Shown here: piece by piece, positions 1 through 5,379 of the stretch
How positions within the stretch are numbered: the first letter of the stretch is position 1
Layout: each line of letters opens with the position of its first letter
DNA from: Deltaproteobacteria bacterium
GTDB taxonomy: Bacteria; Myxococcota_A; Polyangia; Haliangiales; Haliangiaceae
Assembly (NCBI GenBank): GCA_013813945.1
Contig: JACCQV010000091.1
Coordinates: 1 to 5,379, forward strand
Direction of reading: 5' to 3'
Length of the DNA: 5,379 bases
Position numbers and translations under genes: made by a program
Notes under the pieces: generated by a model
Seen by the model: the letters and a program-made list of their open reading frames with translations, nothing else
Database searches by the model: none
Told to the model about the DNA's origin: nothing

Positions 1-501
1 ATCGACGGGTCGTAGGAACAGCTCGGGCAACACGGCATAGTCGGTCGCCGTCGCGACCTGAAGGTGCGCGGCGCGTGCGCGATCCATCAGGGTGTCGAGC
101 GACACCGACGTGAAGTGATTGTTGGTCCGGACGCCACTCGCGGTCGGTGGCACCCCCGCGAGGATCGAGACGTAGTTGGGCCGCGACCAGGTCGGGTAGT
201 GCGACTGCGCTTCGAGGTCGAGGCCACGCCGGCGCAGCTCGTCCAGGAACGGCAGCTCGTGCGACCGATCGCTGCGCAGGCCGTCGATGATCACGACGAA
301 CACGCGGCGAGCAAGACGTGGAGTCTCCACCGGGAGGACGACCGGAGTGGTGCGCGCGAGCGCGGGCTCGACGAGCTCGAGCTCCCGGGTGAAGGCCTTC
401 CCTGCGGTGCCGGCGCGCAGCGCACCGAACGCGCTCGCCGCGAGCAGCACCAGCGCCGCGACCATGGCTGGTCGGGTGCGCGGGGGCCGTGCGGCTGCCA
501 T
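1..501 (-). CDS. Alkaline-phosphatase-superfamily protein (type I phosphodiesterase/nucleotide pyrophosphatase-like), C-terminus outside window
   Basis: The visible 167 residues begin at the ATG complementary to 499-501. After a basic start comes a hydrophobic stretch (about residues 12-29, rich in A, V and L), which looks like an uncleaved anchor or a signal peptide, so the enzyme probably acts at or outside the membrane. The superfamily metal-site strand follows as VFVVIIDGLRSD (67-78), with D73 the expected metal ligand. Next is HYPTWSRPNY (101-110), which aligns with the NPP nucleophile motif (PTxTFPNH) and leads into SILAGVPPTASGV and a TNNH segment (126-129). At the nucleophile position this protein has Ser (S106) where typical NPPs have Thr. 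The family hydrolyses phosphodiester or phosphomonoester bonds using two metal ions. The substrate cannot be told because the second metal-binding half lies beyond base 1. The gene follows the channel gene by 30 bp on the same strand and has no clear Shine-Dalgarno. A sulfatase-like member is a less likely alternative. Confidence 0.85.
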   Translation of the reverse strand, partial: MAAARPPRTRPAMVAALVLLAASAFGALRAGTAGKAFTRELELVEPALARTTPVVLPVETPRLARRVFVVIIDGLRSDRSHELPFLDELRRRGLDLEAQSHYPTWSRPNYVSILAGVPPTASGVRTNNHFTSVSLDTLMDRARAAHLQVATATDYAVLPELFLRPVD

Positions 502-531
502 CGCCAAGCGTACCGTGCCGCGCGGAAGTGT

Positions 532-1563
532 CTAGCTGACTTGCTTGCGCAGGGCGGCGACCTGGTCTGCCGAGCCGAGGACCACGAGCGTCATCCCGGG
601 AATGATCTTCTCGTCACCGTCCGGGTTGTAGGTCCATGTACCAGACTCGCTCGGCCGCAGCGCGAGGACGTTCATCCCGAACCTCTCGAGGATGCGCGCA
701 TCCTTGAGGGTCGAGCCGAGGTCCGTGGACGCGTTGATCGTGACGTCTTCGATCCGGTATGCAGCGCGCTTGTCGCGCAGCATGTCGTCGAGGAACTTCA
801 CGACCGAAGGGCGCACCATCTCCGAGACCATCCGCATGCCACCGATGTAGTTCGGCGAGACCACCGCGTCGGCGCCGGCGCGCTTGAGCTTCTCGATGTG
901 CGAGAGCTCCGCGCAGCGAGCGACGATCCGCATTCCGGGATTGGTCTGGCGGCCCGAGACCGCGAGATAGAGGTTGTCCTTGTCCGAGGCCAGTGCGGCG
1001 ACCAGCCCGCGTGCGCTCACGAGGTTCACGGTCGCCATGAGGTCGTCATCGGTCGCATCGCCGACGAGGTAGGAGTACTCGGCCTTCGGAAAGTCGTCGG
1101 CGATCTCCTTGAGAACGTGCTCGTCCAGATCGATCGCGACAACCGGAACGTTGGTCTTCAGCAGCTCCTCGATGACATTGCGCCCCGTGCTGCCGGCGCC
1201 GCACACCACGACGTGATCTTTCATGCGTTTCATCCGTTTCTTCAGGCGTGACGCGAACAGAACATTCTTGAGATCACCCTCGACGATGAAGGCCGTGATC
1301 GTCGACGCGAAGTACACGATGCTGCCGGTGCCGAACAGCAAGAGCACGATCGTGAACGCGCGCGCGTACTGGACCGTCTCCATGGGCGGGTTGACGAGCG
1401 TCTCGCCGTACCCCACCGTGGTCACCGAGATCACGGTCATGTACATGCAGTCCCAGAACTGCCAGCGGCCGTCGCCGATCACGTAGTAGCCGGCGGCGCC
1501 GCCGAACACGACAATCACGAGGCCGAGCACCCCCAGGAGCAGCCGTTTGACGAGCGGAGACAT
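532..1563 (-). CDS. Two-transmembrane potassium channel with cytosolic RCK (TrkA-N/TrkA-C) domains
   Basis: A complete 343-residue inner-membrane K+ channel of MthK-like layout. TM1 is about residues 7-29. A pore helix follows, then the selectivity filter TTVGYGE (48-54). TM2 is about 68-94 and contains FGTGS, with glycines suited to a gating hinge. A basic linker (KKRMKRMK, 108-115) joins the pore to a Rossmann RCK-N domain starting at VVVCGAGSTG (118-127), with GxGxxG at 122-127, an acidic end of strand 2 (AIDLDE, 143-148) and GDAT (168-171). The last 80 or so residues (about 265-343) fit an RCK-C/TrkA-C ligand domain. In the family, RCK rings open the pore in response to ions or nucleotides; the ligand here is unknown. 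The filter ends in Glu rather than the common Asp, a variation also seen in other bacterial channels. The ATG at 1563 was chosen because TM1 starts just after it. The same frame stays open far upstream, but only as antisense of the dehydrogenase. No strong Shine-Dalgarno is visible. Confidence 0.95.
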   Translation of the reverse strand: MSPLVKRLLLGVLGLVIVVFGGAAGYYVIGDGRWQFWDCMYMTVISVTTVGYGETLVNPPMETVQYARAFTIVLLLFGTGSIVYFASTITAFIVEGDLKNVLFASRLKKRMKRMKDHVVVCGAGSTGRNVIEELLKTNVPVVAIDLDEHVLKEIADDFPKAEYSYLVGDATDDDLMATVNLVSARGLVAALASDKDNLYLAVSGRQTNPGMRIVARCAELSHIEKLKRAGADAVVSPNYIGGMRMVSEMVRPSVVKFLDDMLRDKRAAYRIEDVTINASTDLGSTLKDARILERFGMNVLALRPSESGTWTYNPDGDEKIIPGMTLVVLGSADQVAALRKQVS

Positions 1564-1608
1564 CGACCCGGCGTGACGATACCAAAGGTTTGCTGCTATG
1601 AACCGCGC
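1564..1608. promoter_or_regulatory. Divergent start region between K+ channel and dehydrogenase genes
   Basis: Only 45 bp separate the start codons of two divergent genes, so any promoters must overlap here or extend into the opposite coding sequence. The stretch is locally less GC-rich (around 1577-1602, with ACGATACC and TTTGCTGCTATGAA), which would suit promoter DNA. I cannot assign convincing -35/-10 pairs or an operator palindrome. Neither start has a clear Shine-Dalgarno at normal distance, so leaderless or short-leader transcripts are possible. This is inference from position and base composition. Confidence 0.35.
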
Positions 1609-3162
1609 ATGCAGCTCCTCGCCAGCTACCTGTCGGGATCGTGGTCGCAGGGATCGGGTACCCGGACGACGCTGGTCAACCCGGCGACCGAGGTCCCGCT
1701 CGCCGAGGTGGCCGGCACCGGGCATGACTTCGCCGGCGCGTTCGCGCACGCACGCACCCTCGGAATCCCCGCACTCGGCGCGCTGACGTTCGCGCAGCGC
1801 GGTGCGCTCCTCGGCACGCTCGCCAAAGCGATCCACGGTGCGCGCGAGGAGCTGATCAACCTCGCGGTCGCGAACGGTGGCAACACGCGCGGCGACGCGA
1901 AGTTCGACGTCGACGGCGGTGCGCTCACCCTGTCGTATTACGCGGAGCTCGGCGCGAAGCTGGGGTCGACCACGCTGCTGGCAGACGGCGAGCCGATCCA
2001 GGTCGGCCGCACGGCGCGGATGGGTGGTCAGCATGTCTGGGCCCGCCGGCGCGGCGTCGCGGTGCATATCAACGCATTCAATTTTCCCGGCTGGGGACTC
2101 TGCGAGAAGCTGGCCTGCTCGCTGCTCGCCGGGATGCCGACGATCACGAAGCCGGCGACCGCGACGGCCATGGTCGGTCACCGCATGGTCGAGCTGTTCG
2201 CGCCGCTCCTTCCGGCAGGCGCACTGCAGCTCCTCGTCGGGCCGGCAGGCACGCTCCTCGACCACGTCGGCCCAGGAGACGTCGTGGCCTTCACCGGCGG
2301 TAGTGCGACCGCGCGCATGCTGCGTGGTCACGCGAAGATCATCGAGCACTCGGTGCGCCTGAACATCGAGGCGGACAGTTTGAACGCGGCGATCCTCGGC
2401 CCGGATGTCGATCTCACGAGCGAGACCGGCGGTCTGTTTCTGGCCGACGTCGTCCGCGACATGACGCAGAAGACTGGCCAGAAGTGCACGGCGATTCGCC
2501 GCGTGCTCGTGCCCGCCGGCAAACAAGCCGATGTGTTCGACGCTCTGCGCGAGCGTCTCGGCGGGATCGCCATCGGTGATCCATCGCGGGACGATGTCCG
2601 CATGGGCCCCCTCGCGACCGCGCAGCAGAAGACCGATGTCCTCGCCGGGATCGCGCGACTTGCCGCTGCGACCGAGGCCGTGTTTGGCGGAACCGGAGAC
2701 GTCACACCCGTCGGCGTTCCCGCCGGCAAGGGCTTCTTCGTCGGCCCCGTGGTGCGCTCGGCCAAGGACGCGATGAACTGTGAGCCCCTCAACGAGCACG
2801 AGGTGTTCGGTCCGGTGACCACCGTCGCGCCGTACTCAGGCGACGCCGCGTACGCCGCCGACTTCGTTGCTCGCGGTCAGGGCTGCCTTGTCAGCTCCGC
2901 GTACTCCGACGAGCGCGACTGGGTCGCGACGTTCGTGGGTGCCGCGTCGCCGTGGGCGGGCCGACTCTACCTCGGCTCCGCGAAGATGGCCGCGATGAGC
3001 CCCGGCCCGGGCACCGCCCTGCCCTCGCTGCTCCACGGCGGCCCTGGTCGTGCCGGCGGTGGCGAGGAGCTCGGCGGCGAGCGCGGCCTTCAGTTCTACA
3101 TGCAGCGCACCGCGCTCGAGGGTGACGCGAGCGTCCTCAAGTCTCTGCTCGGCGGCGGCTGA
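1609..3162 (+). CDS. boxD: 3,4-dehydroadipyl-CoA semialdehyde dehydrogenase (BoxD / PaaZ N-domain type)
   Basis: A complete 517-residue aldehyde dehydrogenase that aligns from its first residues (MQLLASYLSGSW) with the dehydrogenase half of E. coli PaaZ. Visible motifs are INAFNFPGWG (154-163, with the oxyanion Asn N158), ITKPATATA (179-187, cofactor-binding K181), the VAFTGGSATA nucleotide loop (226-235), general base E254 in NIEADSLN, catalytic C293 in TGQKCTAIRR (289-298), EVFGPV (398-403), and the diagnostic tail LLHGGPGRAGGGEELGG (474-490). It ends without the MaoC-like hydratase domain of PaaZ. That is the layout of BoxD, which oxidises 3,4-dehydroadipyl-CoA semialdehyde with NADP+ in the aerobic benzoyl-CoA epoxide pathway. 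No other box or paa gene lies in the window, so the substrate assignment rests on homology alone. An in-frame GTG at 1573 would add 12 residues, but the ATG at 1609 matches the family N-terminus. A PaaN-like role on another CoA-semialdehyde is the main alternative. Confidence 0.9.
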   Translation: MQLLASYLSGSWSQGSGTRTTLVNPATEVPLAEVAGTGHDFAGAFAHARTLGIPALGALTFAQRGALLGTLAKAIHGAREELINLAVANGGNTRGDAKFDVDGGALTLSYYAELGAKLGSTTLLADGEPIQVGRTARMGGQHVWARRRGVAVHINAFNFPGWGLCEKLACSLLAGMPTITKPATATAMVGHRMVELFAPLLPAGALQLLVGPAGTLLDHVGPGDVVAFTGGSATARMLRGHAKIIEHSVRLNIEADSLNAAILGPDVDLTSETGGLFLADVVRDMTQKTGQKCTAIRRVLVPAGKQADVFDALRERLGGIAIGDPSRDDVRMGPLATAQQKTDVLAGIARLAAATEAVFGGTGDVTPVGVPAGKGFFVGPVVRSAKDAMNCEPLNEHEVFGPVTTVAPYSGDAAYAADFVARGQGCLVSSAYSDERDWVATFVGAASPWAGRLYLGSAKMAAMSPGPGTALPSLLHGGPGRAGGGEELGGERGLQFYMQRTALEGDASVLKSLLGGG

Positions 3163-3197
3163 TCGCGGTCGTGAGACCTGGCACTCCCAACTGCTGA

Positions 3198-3911
3198 TCA
3201 GGAAAGCGTCGGCGGCCGGCGGCGGACCGCGGCGGGCGTCTCGGGATCCGGATCGAGCATCGGCAACAGGTTCACCAGCTCGCGCGCGACGTGGCGGCAA
3301 CGGTGGCGAACGAAGTCGATGCCGTACGGATCGGAGAGCAGTACGATCAGCGCGCAGTCGTACCAGAAGCTCATCGCGTAGGCTTCGAGGTCGACGATCT
3401 CGCCGTACGAGCTTCCGGGTGCGTGGGTGTTGAACGCGCGACGGGCGAGGAACTGCCAGCGGGAAGCCTCTGCCTCATCAGGCTCGCGTGCAGAAGCGAT
3501 CAGGACCGGCGCCGCGCCGTGCTTGCTGCGGATGACGAACGCGTTACTCGCACGATCGATGCTCGCGAGGCCCTGGAGGTACGTGGAGATCCGATCGGTG
3601 ACGCGATCCTTCGACGGCACGAGCCCGGGCGAGACCATGATCTCGGGCAGACGTGCCACCTCCCAGCGCCGGCGGATCGCACGGAGCTGCCGCGTGATCC
3701 GCTCGAAGGCGGGCTCGATCGTGTGCTCGTGATTGGTGCGCGTTCCGAGCTCGACCCGGAGGTACTCACCGCCGCCAAGCGCCAGCGTCCGCGCCGGCAC
3801 GCCCGTGCGCAGGTCGTCGTTCTCCACGATCCGAGCGGAGACCGCACCGATCTCGTCGACGAGCTCACGCAACGCCTGCCGGACCTCATCCTCGAGCGCG
3901 GTTTCGCTCAT
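3198..3911 (-). CDS. Uncharacterised protein, possible roadblock/LC7-like C-terminal half
   Basis: I do not recognise this complete 237-residue protein. It has no signal peptide and no long hydrophobic helix, so it is probably cytosolic. Residues 1-30 are an acidic, probably helical segment (LEDEVRQALRELVDEIGAVS). Residues 41-95 look like strands around LALGGGEYLRVELG, followed by a basic helix (about 66-86). From about 104, the pattern is helix (RVTDRISTYLQGLASI), strand pair (NAFVIRSKHG, then APVLIASAR), helix (about 145-160), strand pair (YAMSFWYD, then CALIVLLSD) and a final helix (GIDFVRHRCRHVARELVNLL). That order resembles the roadblock/LC7 fold used by small-GTPase partners such as MglB. 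This is inference from pattern only. The C-terminal tail is Pro/Arg-rich and probably disordered. The start overlaps the stop of the upstream gene by ATGA and has GGAG eight bases upstream, so translation is likely coupled. It faces the dehydrogenase gene tail-to-tail. Confidence 0.8.
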   Translation of the reverse strand: MSETALEDEVRQALRELVDEIGAVSARIVENDDLRTGVPARTLALGGGEYLRVELGTRTNHEHTIEPAFERITRQLRAIRRRWEVARLPEIMVSPGLVPSKDRVTDRISTYLQGLASIDRASNAFVIRSKHGAAPVLIASAREPDEAEASRWQFLARRAFNTHAPGSSYGEIVDLEAYAMSFWYDCALIVLLSDPYGIDFVRHRCRHVARELVNLLPMLDPDPETPAAVRRRPPTLS

Positions 3912-4609
3912 CCGCCATGCTCCGCTGGAACGAACGTCGCGGACACCATCGTGGTCGGTTGCGGATAGAACAGGTAATTCGCGATCGAGGGTTTCGCGCT
4001 GCCGAGGCCGTAGGCGTCGGGCCAGGTTCCGGGCAGAAAGCCCGGTGGCGCATGGGCGATATCGCCGAAGTCGACGTGGGTCAGCTCGTACGCTGGCAAG
4101 ATCGCGACGAGCTTCTGCATCCGAGGCAGGAGCGGTGCGTCGTAGACCCCCGCGCGTGGCCGCTCGCGAACGACGAAGCCACCGTCGGTACGGACGAGAT
4201 CGATTCCGACCTGCTGGACCGCTGCGACCCGCGTTCGCTGGCTGATCACGACGCGCAGGTACTGCTCTTCGATGGCATCCGCCGTCAGCCACTCCTCGGG
4301 GATCGCGACTCCGTGATCGCGGACCTGCACGATGCACGGCGCGCGGCCGAGGCACAGGATGTAGATGTAGTCGCAGGGCTCTTCCTCGCTGCCCATGCGG
4401 ACGAACGTCGCGGCCTTGAGCTCGGTCGAAAGCTCCTCGGCGATCGCGGCGAGCTCATCGGCATCGATCCCGGACCACGAGCTGTCGTCTGCTTCCCCCC
4501 ACGTGCGAGTCGGATACAGCTCCTCCATCGCCTGCTCGACCGTGCCCATCATCTGGCCCTTGTGGTCGTCGCAGCCCGCCTTCCCCTTGCAGTTCGTGCA
4601 ACCGCCCAT
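3908..4609 (-). CDS. Uncharacterised protein with N-terminal Cys/His cluster, coupled to lysC
   Basis: I do not recognise this complete 233-residue protein. It opens with MGGCTNCKGKAGCDDHKG, a C-x2-C-x5-C-x2-H arrangement (C4, C7, C13, H16) that could bind zinc or an iron-sulfur cluster. A helical acidic region follows, with LYPTRTWGE (31-39) and IDADELAAIAEELSTELKAATF (48-69, predicted helix). Then comes a strand-rich region, CDYIYILCLGRAPCIVQVRD (79-98), holding three more cysteines (C79, C86, C92). The rest is mixed, with FGDIAHAPPGFLPGTWPDAYG (181-201) and a strand-like C-terminus. No signal peptide or membrane helix is seen. The ATG at 4609 lies one base past the lysC stop (TAGCATG), with no usable Shine-Dalgarno, so expression probably depends on ribosomes leaving lysC. 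A longer in-frame start near 4651 lies inside lysC and is less likely. The stop overlaps the next gene by ATGA. A link to lysine or threonine metabolism is suggested only by position. Confidence 0.82.
   Translation of the reverse strand: MGGCTNCKGKAGCDDHKGQMMGTVEQAMEELYPTRTWGEADDSSWSGIDADELAAIAEELSTELKAATFVRMGSEEEPCDYIYILCLGRAPCIVQVRDHGVAIPEEWLTADAIEEQYLRVVISQRTRVAAVQQVGIDLVRTDGGFVVRERPRAGVYDAPLLPRMQKLVAILPAYELTHVDFGDIAHAPPGFLPGTWPDAYGLGSAKPSIANYLFYPQPTTMVSATFVPAEHGG
3920..3923 (-). promoter_or_regulatory. Ribosome binding site within the upstream gene, for the 3198-3911 gene
   Basis: On the minus strand, GGAG sits eight bases before the ATG at 3911, inside the last codons of the preceding gene. 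Together with the ATGA overlap it supports the chosen start and suggests coupled reinitiation. The match is short, and it could partly be chance in GC-rich DNA. Confidence 0.45.
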
Positions 4610-4610
4610 G

Positions 4611-5120
4611 CTAGAGGCTCGTGCGCTCCGACATCGGCAGCGACAGTCCAAACCCTTCGTGCAGACAGCGCACCGCGAGCTCGGCGTACTTGCGCGCGAT
4701 CACGCACGAGATCTTGATCTCGCTCGTCGAGATCAACTGGATGTTGATGTTGTCGGCGGCGAGCAGCTGGAACATCGTCTTCGCCACACCGGCGTGCGAG
4801 CGCATGCCGACTCCGACCACGCTGACCTTGCAGATCTCGTCGTCGTAGCTGACGCGCTCGCCGTCCTTGCCGACGAGCTCGGGAACCTTGGCGCGAAGGA
4901 TCTCGACCGTCCGCTTGCGATCGCCCTTCGGCACCGTGAACGTCAGGTCCGTGGTGCCGTCGTACGCCTGGTTCTGCACGATCATGTCGACGGAGACGCC
5001 TGCGTCCGCGAGGGGTGCGAACAGCCGGCCGGCGACGCCCGAGGTATCCGGAAGATCCTCGCAGGTGATCTTGGCCTCGTCCTTGGCAACGGTGACTCCC
5101 GAAACAACGACTTTCTCCAT
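4611..5120 (-). CDS. lysC: Possible internally initiated aspartokinase beta (regulatory) subunit
   Basis: Inside lysC, the ATG at 5120 would make a 169-residue product, MEKVVVSGVTVAKDEAKI onward, consisting of exactly the two ACT domains. The known alpha2-beta2 aspartokinases of Corynebacterium glutamicum and Bacillus subtilis make such a beta subunit from an in-frame start in the same gene, and the Corynebacterium one is of nearly the same length. Here the ATG follows GGAGGAG with a six-base spacer, the best Shine-Dalgarno in the window. The caution is that those bases also encode Glu-Glu in a linker that is often acidic in LysC proteins, so the match may be fortuitous. The overlapping product is inferred. 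Confidence 0.5.
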   Translation of the reverse strand: MEKVVVSGVTVAKDEAKITCEDLPDTSGVAGRLFAPLADAGVSVDMIVQNQAYDGTTDLTFTVPKGDRKRTVEILRAKVPELVGKDGERVSYDDEICKVSVVGVGMRSHAGVAKTMFQLLAADNINIQLISTSEIKISCVIARKYAELAVRCLHEGFGLSLPMSERTSL

Positions 5121-5379
5121 GGCGCTCTCCTCCGGGACGACCCACGTCCCCTCGACATCCGAGAAGCTCGAACGAACGTGAATCTTCACGCCGTACTTCA
5201 TGCCGAGCTCGACCGATCGAATCTGCAGGACCTTCGCGCCGAGTGACGCGAGCTCGAGCATCTCTTCGTAGCTGATGCGATCGATCTTGCGTGCCGTCGG
5301 CACGACGTTGGTATCGGTCGTGTAGACACCGTCGACGTCCGTGTAGATCTCGCAGACATCCGCGTTGAGCGCGGCTGCG
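4611..5379 (-). CDS. lysC: Aspartate kinase, C-terminal two-thirds (N-terminus outside window)
   Basis: The 255 visible residues are the end of aspartokinase (EC 2.7.2.4), which phosphorylates L-aspartate with ATP as the first step to lysine, threonine, methionine and diaminopimelate. The catalytic-domain remnant carries the ATP-site motif IYTDVDGVYTTD (11-22 of the visible part) and SYEEMLELASLGAKVLQ (36-52). Two ACT regulatory domains follow: the first from VVVSGV (about 90-165), the second from KVSVVGVGM (184-192) through the conserved AGVAKTMFQLLAADNINIQ and STSEIKISCVI (217-227), ending in CLHEGFGL. These domains bind the feedback amino acids in the family; which amino acid inhibits this enzyme cannot be read from the sequence. 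The first third, including the KFGG motif, is upstream of base 5379. The stop codon is one base from the next gene's start, marking an operon with the two genes that follow. A probable internal start is listed separately. Confidence 0.97.
   Translation of the reverse strand, partial: AAALNADVCEIYTDVDGVYTTDTNVVPTARKIDRISYEEMLELASLGAKVLQIRSVELGMKYGVKIHVRSSFSDVEGTWVVPEESAMEKVVVSGVTVAKDEAKITCEDLPDTSGVAGRLFAPLADAGVSVDMIVQNQAYDGTTDLTFTVPKGDRKRTVEILRAKVPELVGKDGERVSYDDEICKVSVVGVGMRSHAGVAKTMFQLLAADNINIQLISTSEIKISCVIARKYAELAVRCLHEGFGLSLPMSERTSL
5127..5133 (-). promoter_or_regulatory. Strong internal Shine-Dalgarno in lysC
   Basis: On the minus strand this reads GGAGGAG, six bases before the in-frame ATG at 5120. 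It is complementary to the 16S rRNA 3' end at good spacing and is stronger than the site before any main gene start in the window. It decides the proposed beta-subunit start. It lies in Pro-Glu-Glu codons of the linker between the kinase and ACT domains. Confidence 0.5.

Noticed and set aside
502..531. Promoter or terminator between the channel and phosphodiesterase genes
   Set aside because: The 30 bp contain only a short CCGCGCGG self-complement, common in GC-rich DNA, and no -10-like element.
64..1251. 395-residue open frame on the plus strand
   Set aside because: It runs antisense across the phosphodiesterase and the channel. Its composition is Arg/Asp/His-rich, as expected from reverse complements of high-GC genes, with no domain.
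1573..1608. GTG at 1573 as the dehydrogenase start
   Set aside because: It adds MTIPKVCCYEPR, absent from the PaaZ/BoxD N-terminus, and would leave only 9 bp to the divergent channel gene. The ATG at 1609 aligns with the family start.
1564..2799. Upstream extension of the channel reading frame to a 755-residue protein on the minus strand
   Set aside because: The extra 412 residues are low-complexity Arg/Ala/Glu-rich antisense of the clearly homologous dehydrogenase. The channel's first helix begins just after the ATG at 1563.
3163..3197. Transcription terminator between the convergent genes
   Set aside because: There is an 8-base palindrome (CTGATCAG at 3194-3201), but no stable GC-rich hairpin and no T-run on either strand.
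4610..4651. Earlier start of the Cys-cluster gene giving MDCRCRCRSARASS
   Set aside because: The added residues, including extra cysteines, are the lysC end read in another frame. The ATG at 4609 fits the stop-start coupling.
3917..5246. Long plus-strand open frames opposite lysC and the Cys-cluster gene (3917-4717 and 4395-5246), and 3291-3968 further left
   Set aside because: All are antisense shadows of minus-strand genes supported by homology or by operon spacing. No recognisable motifs.

Overview
The window is GC-rich, tightly packed chromosomal DNA from a bacterium. It holds six protein genes and almost no spacer. The GC-rich codon use and the mix of genes (a BoxD-type aldehyde dehydrogenase without a hydratase domain, a two-helix RCK potassium channel, and lysC followed by two unrecognised genes) would suit a Myxococcota or related proteobacterial genome. 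That placement is inference only. No rRNA, tRNA, CRISPR, IS element or phage signature was seen.

Layout, left to right. (1) 1-501, minus, cut by the window edge: N-terminal 167 residues of a membrane-anchored or secreted alkaline-phosphatase-superfamily phosphodiesterase. (2) 532-1563, minus: complete RCK-domain K+ channel, transcribed towards gene 1 with a 30 bp gap, so the two may share a transcript. (3) 1609-3162, plus: complete 3,4-dehydroadipyl-CoA semialdehyde dehydrogenase (BoxD/PaaZ-N type), divergent from the channel across a 45 bp gap that must hold both start regions. (4) 3198-3911, minus: unrecognised 237-residue protein, possibly roadblock-like at its C-terminal half, convergent with gene 3 across 35 bp. 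(5) 3908-4609, minus: unrecognised 233-residue protein with an N-terminal Cys/His cluster. (6) 4611-5379, minus, cut by the window edge: C-terminal 255 residues of aspartate kinase LysC.

Genes 6-5-4 run in that order on the minus strand as a very tight unit. The lysC stop is one base from the start of gene 5, and genes 5 and 4 overlap by ATGA. The kinase catalyses the first step of the lysine/threonine/methionine/diaminopimelate pathway. The two downstream genes have no function I can name, but their coupling to lysC is the most unusual gene-level arrangement here. A second notable signal is a strong Shine-Dalgarno plus ATG inside lysC, exactly where the separate regulatory beta subunit of some aspartokinases begins.

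Every interval of the window is covered by these genes or by gaps of 45 bp or less. Long open frames on the opposite strands are high-GC shadows.
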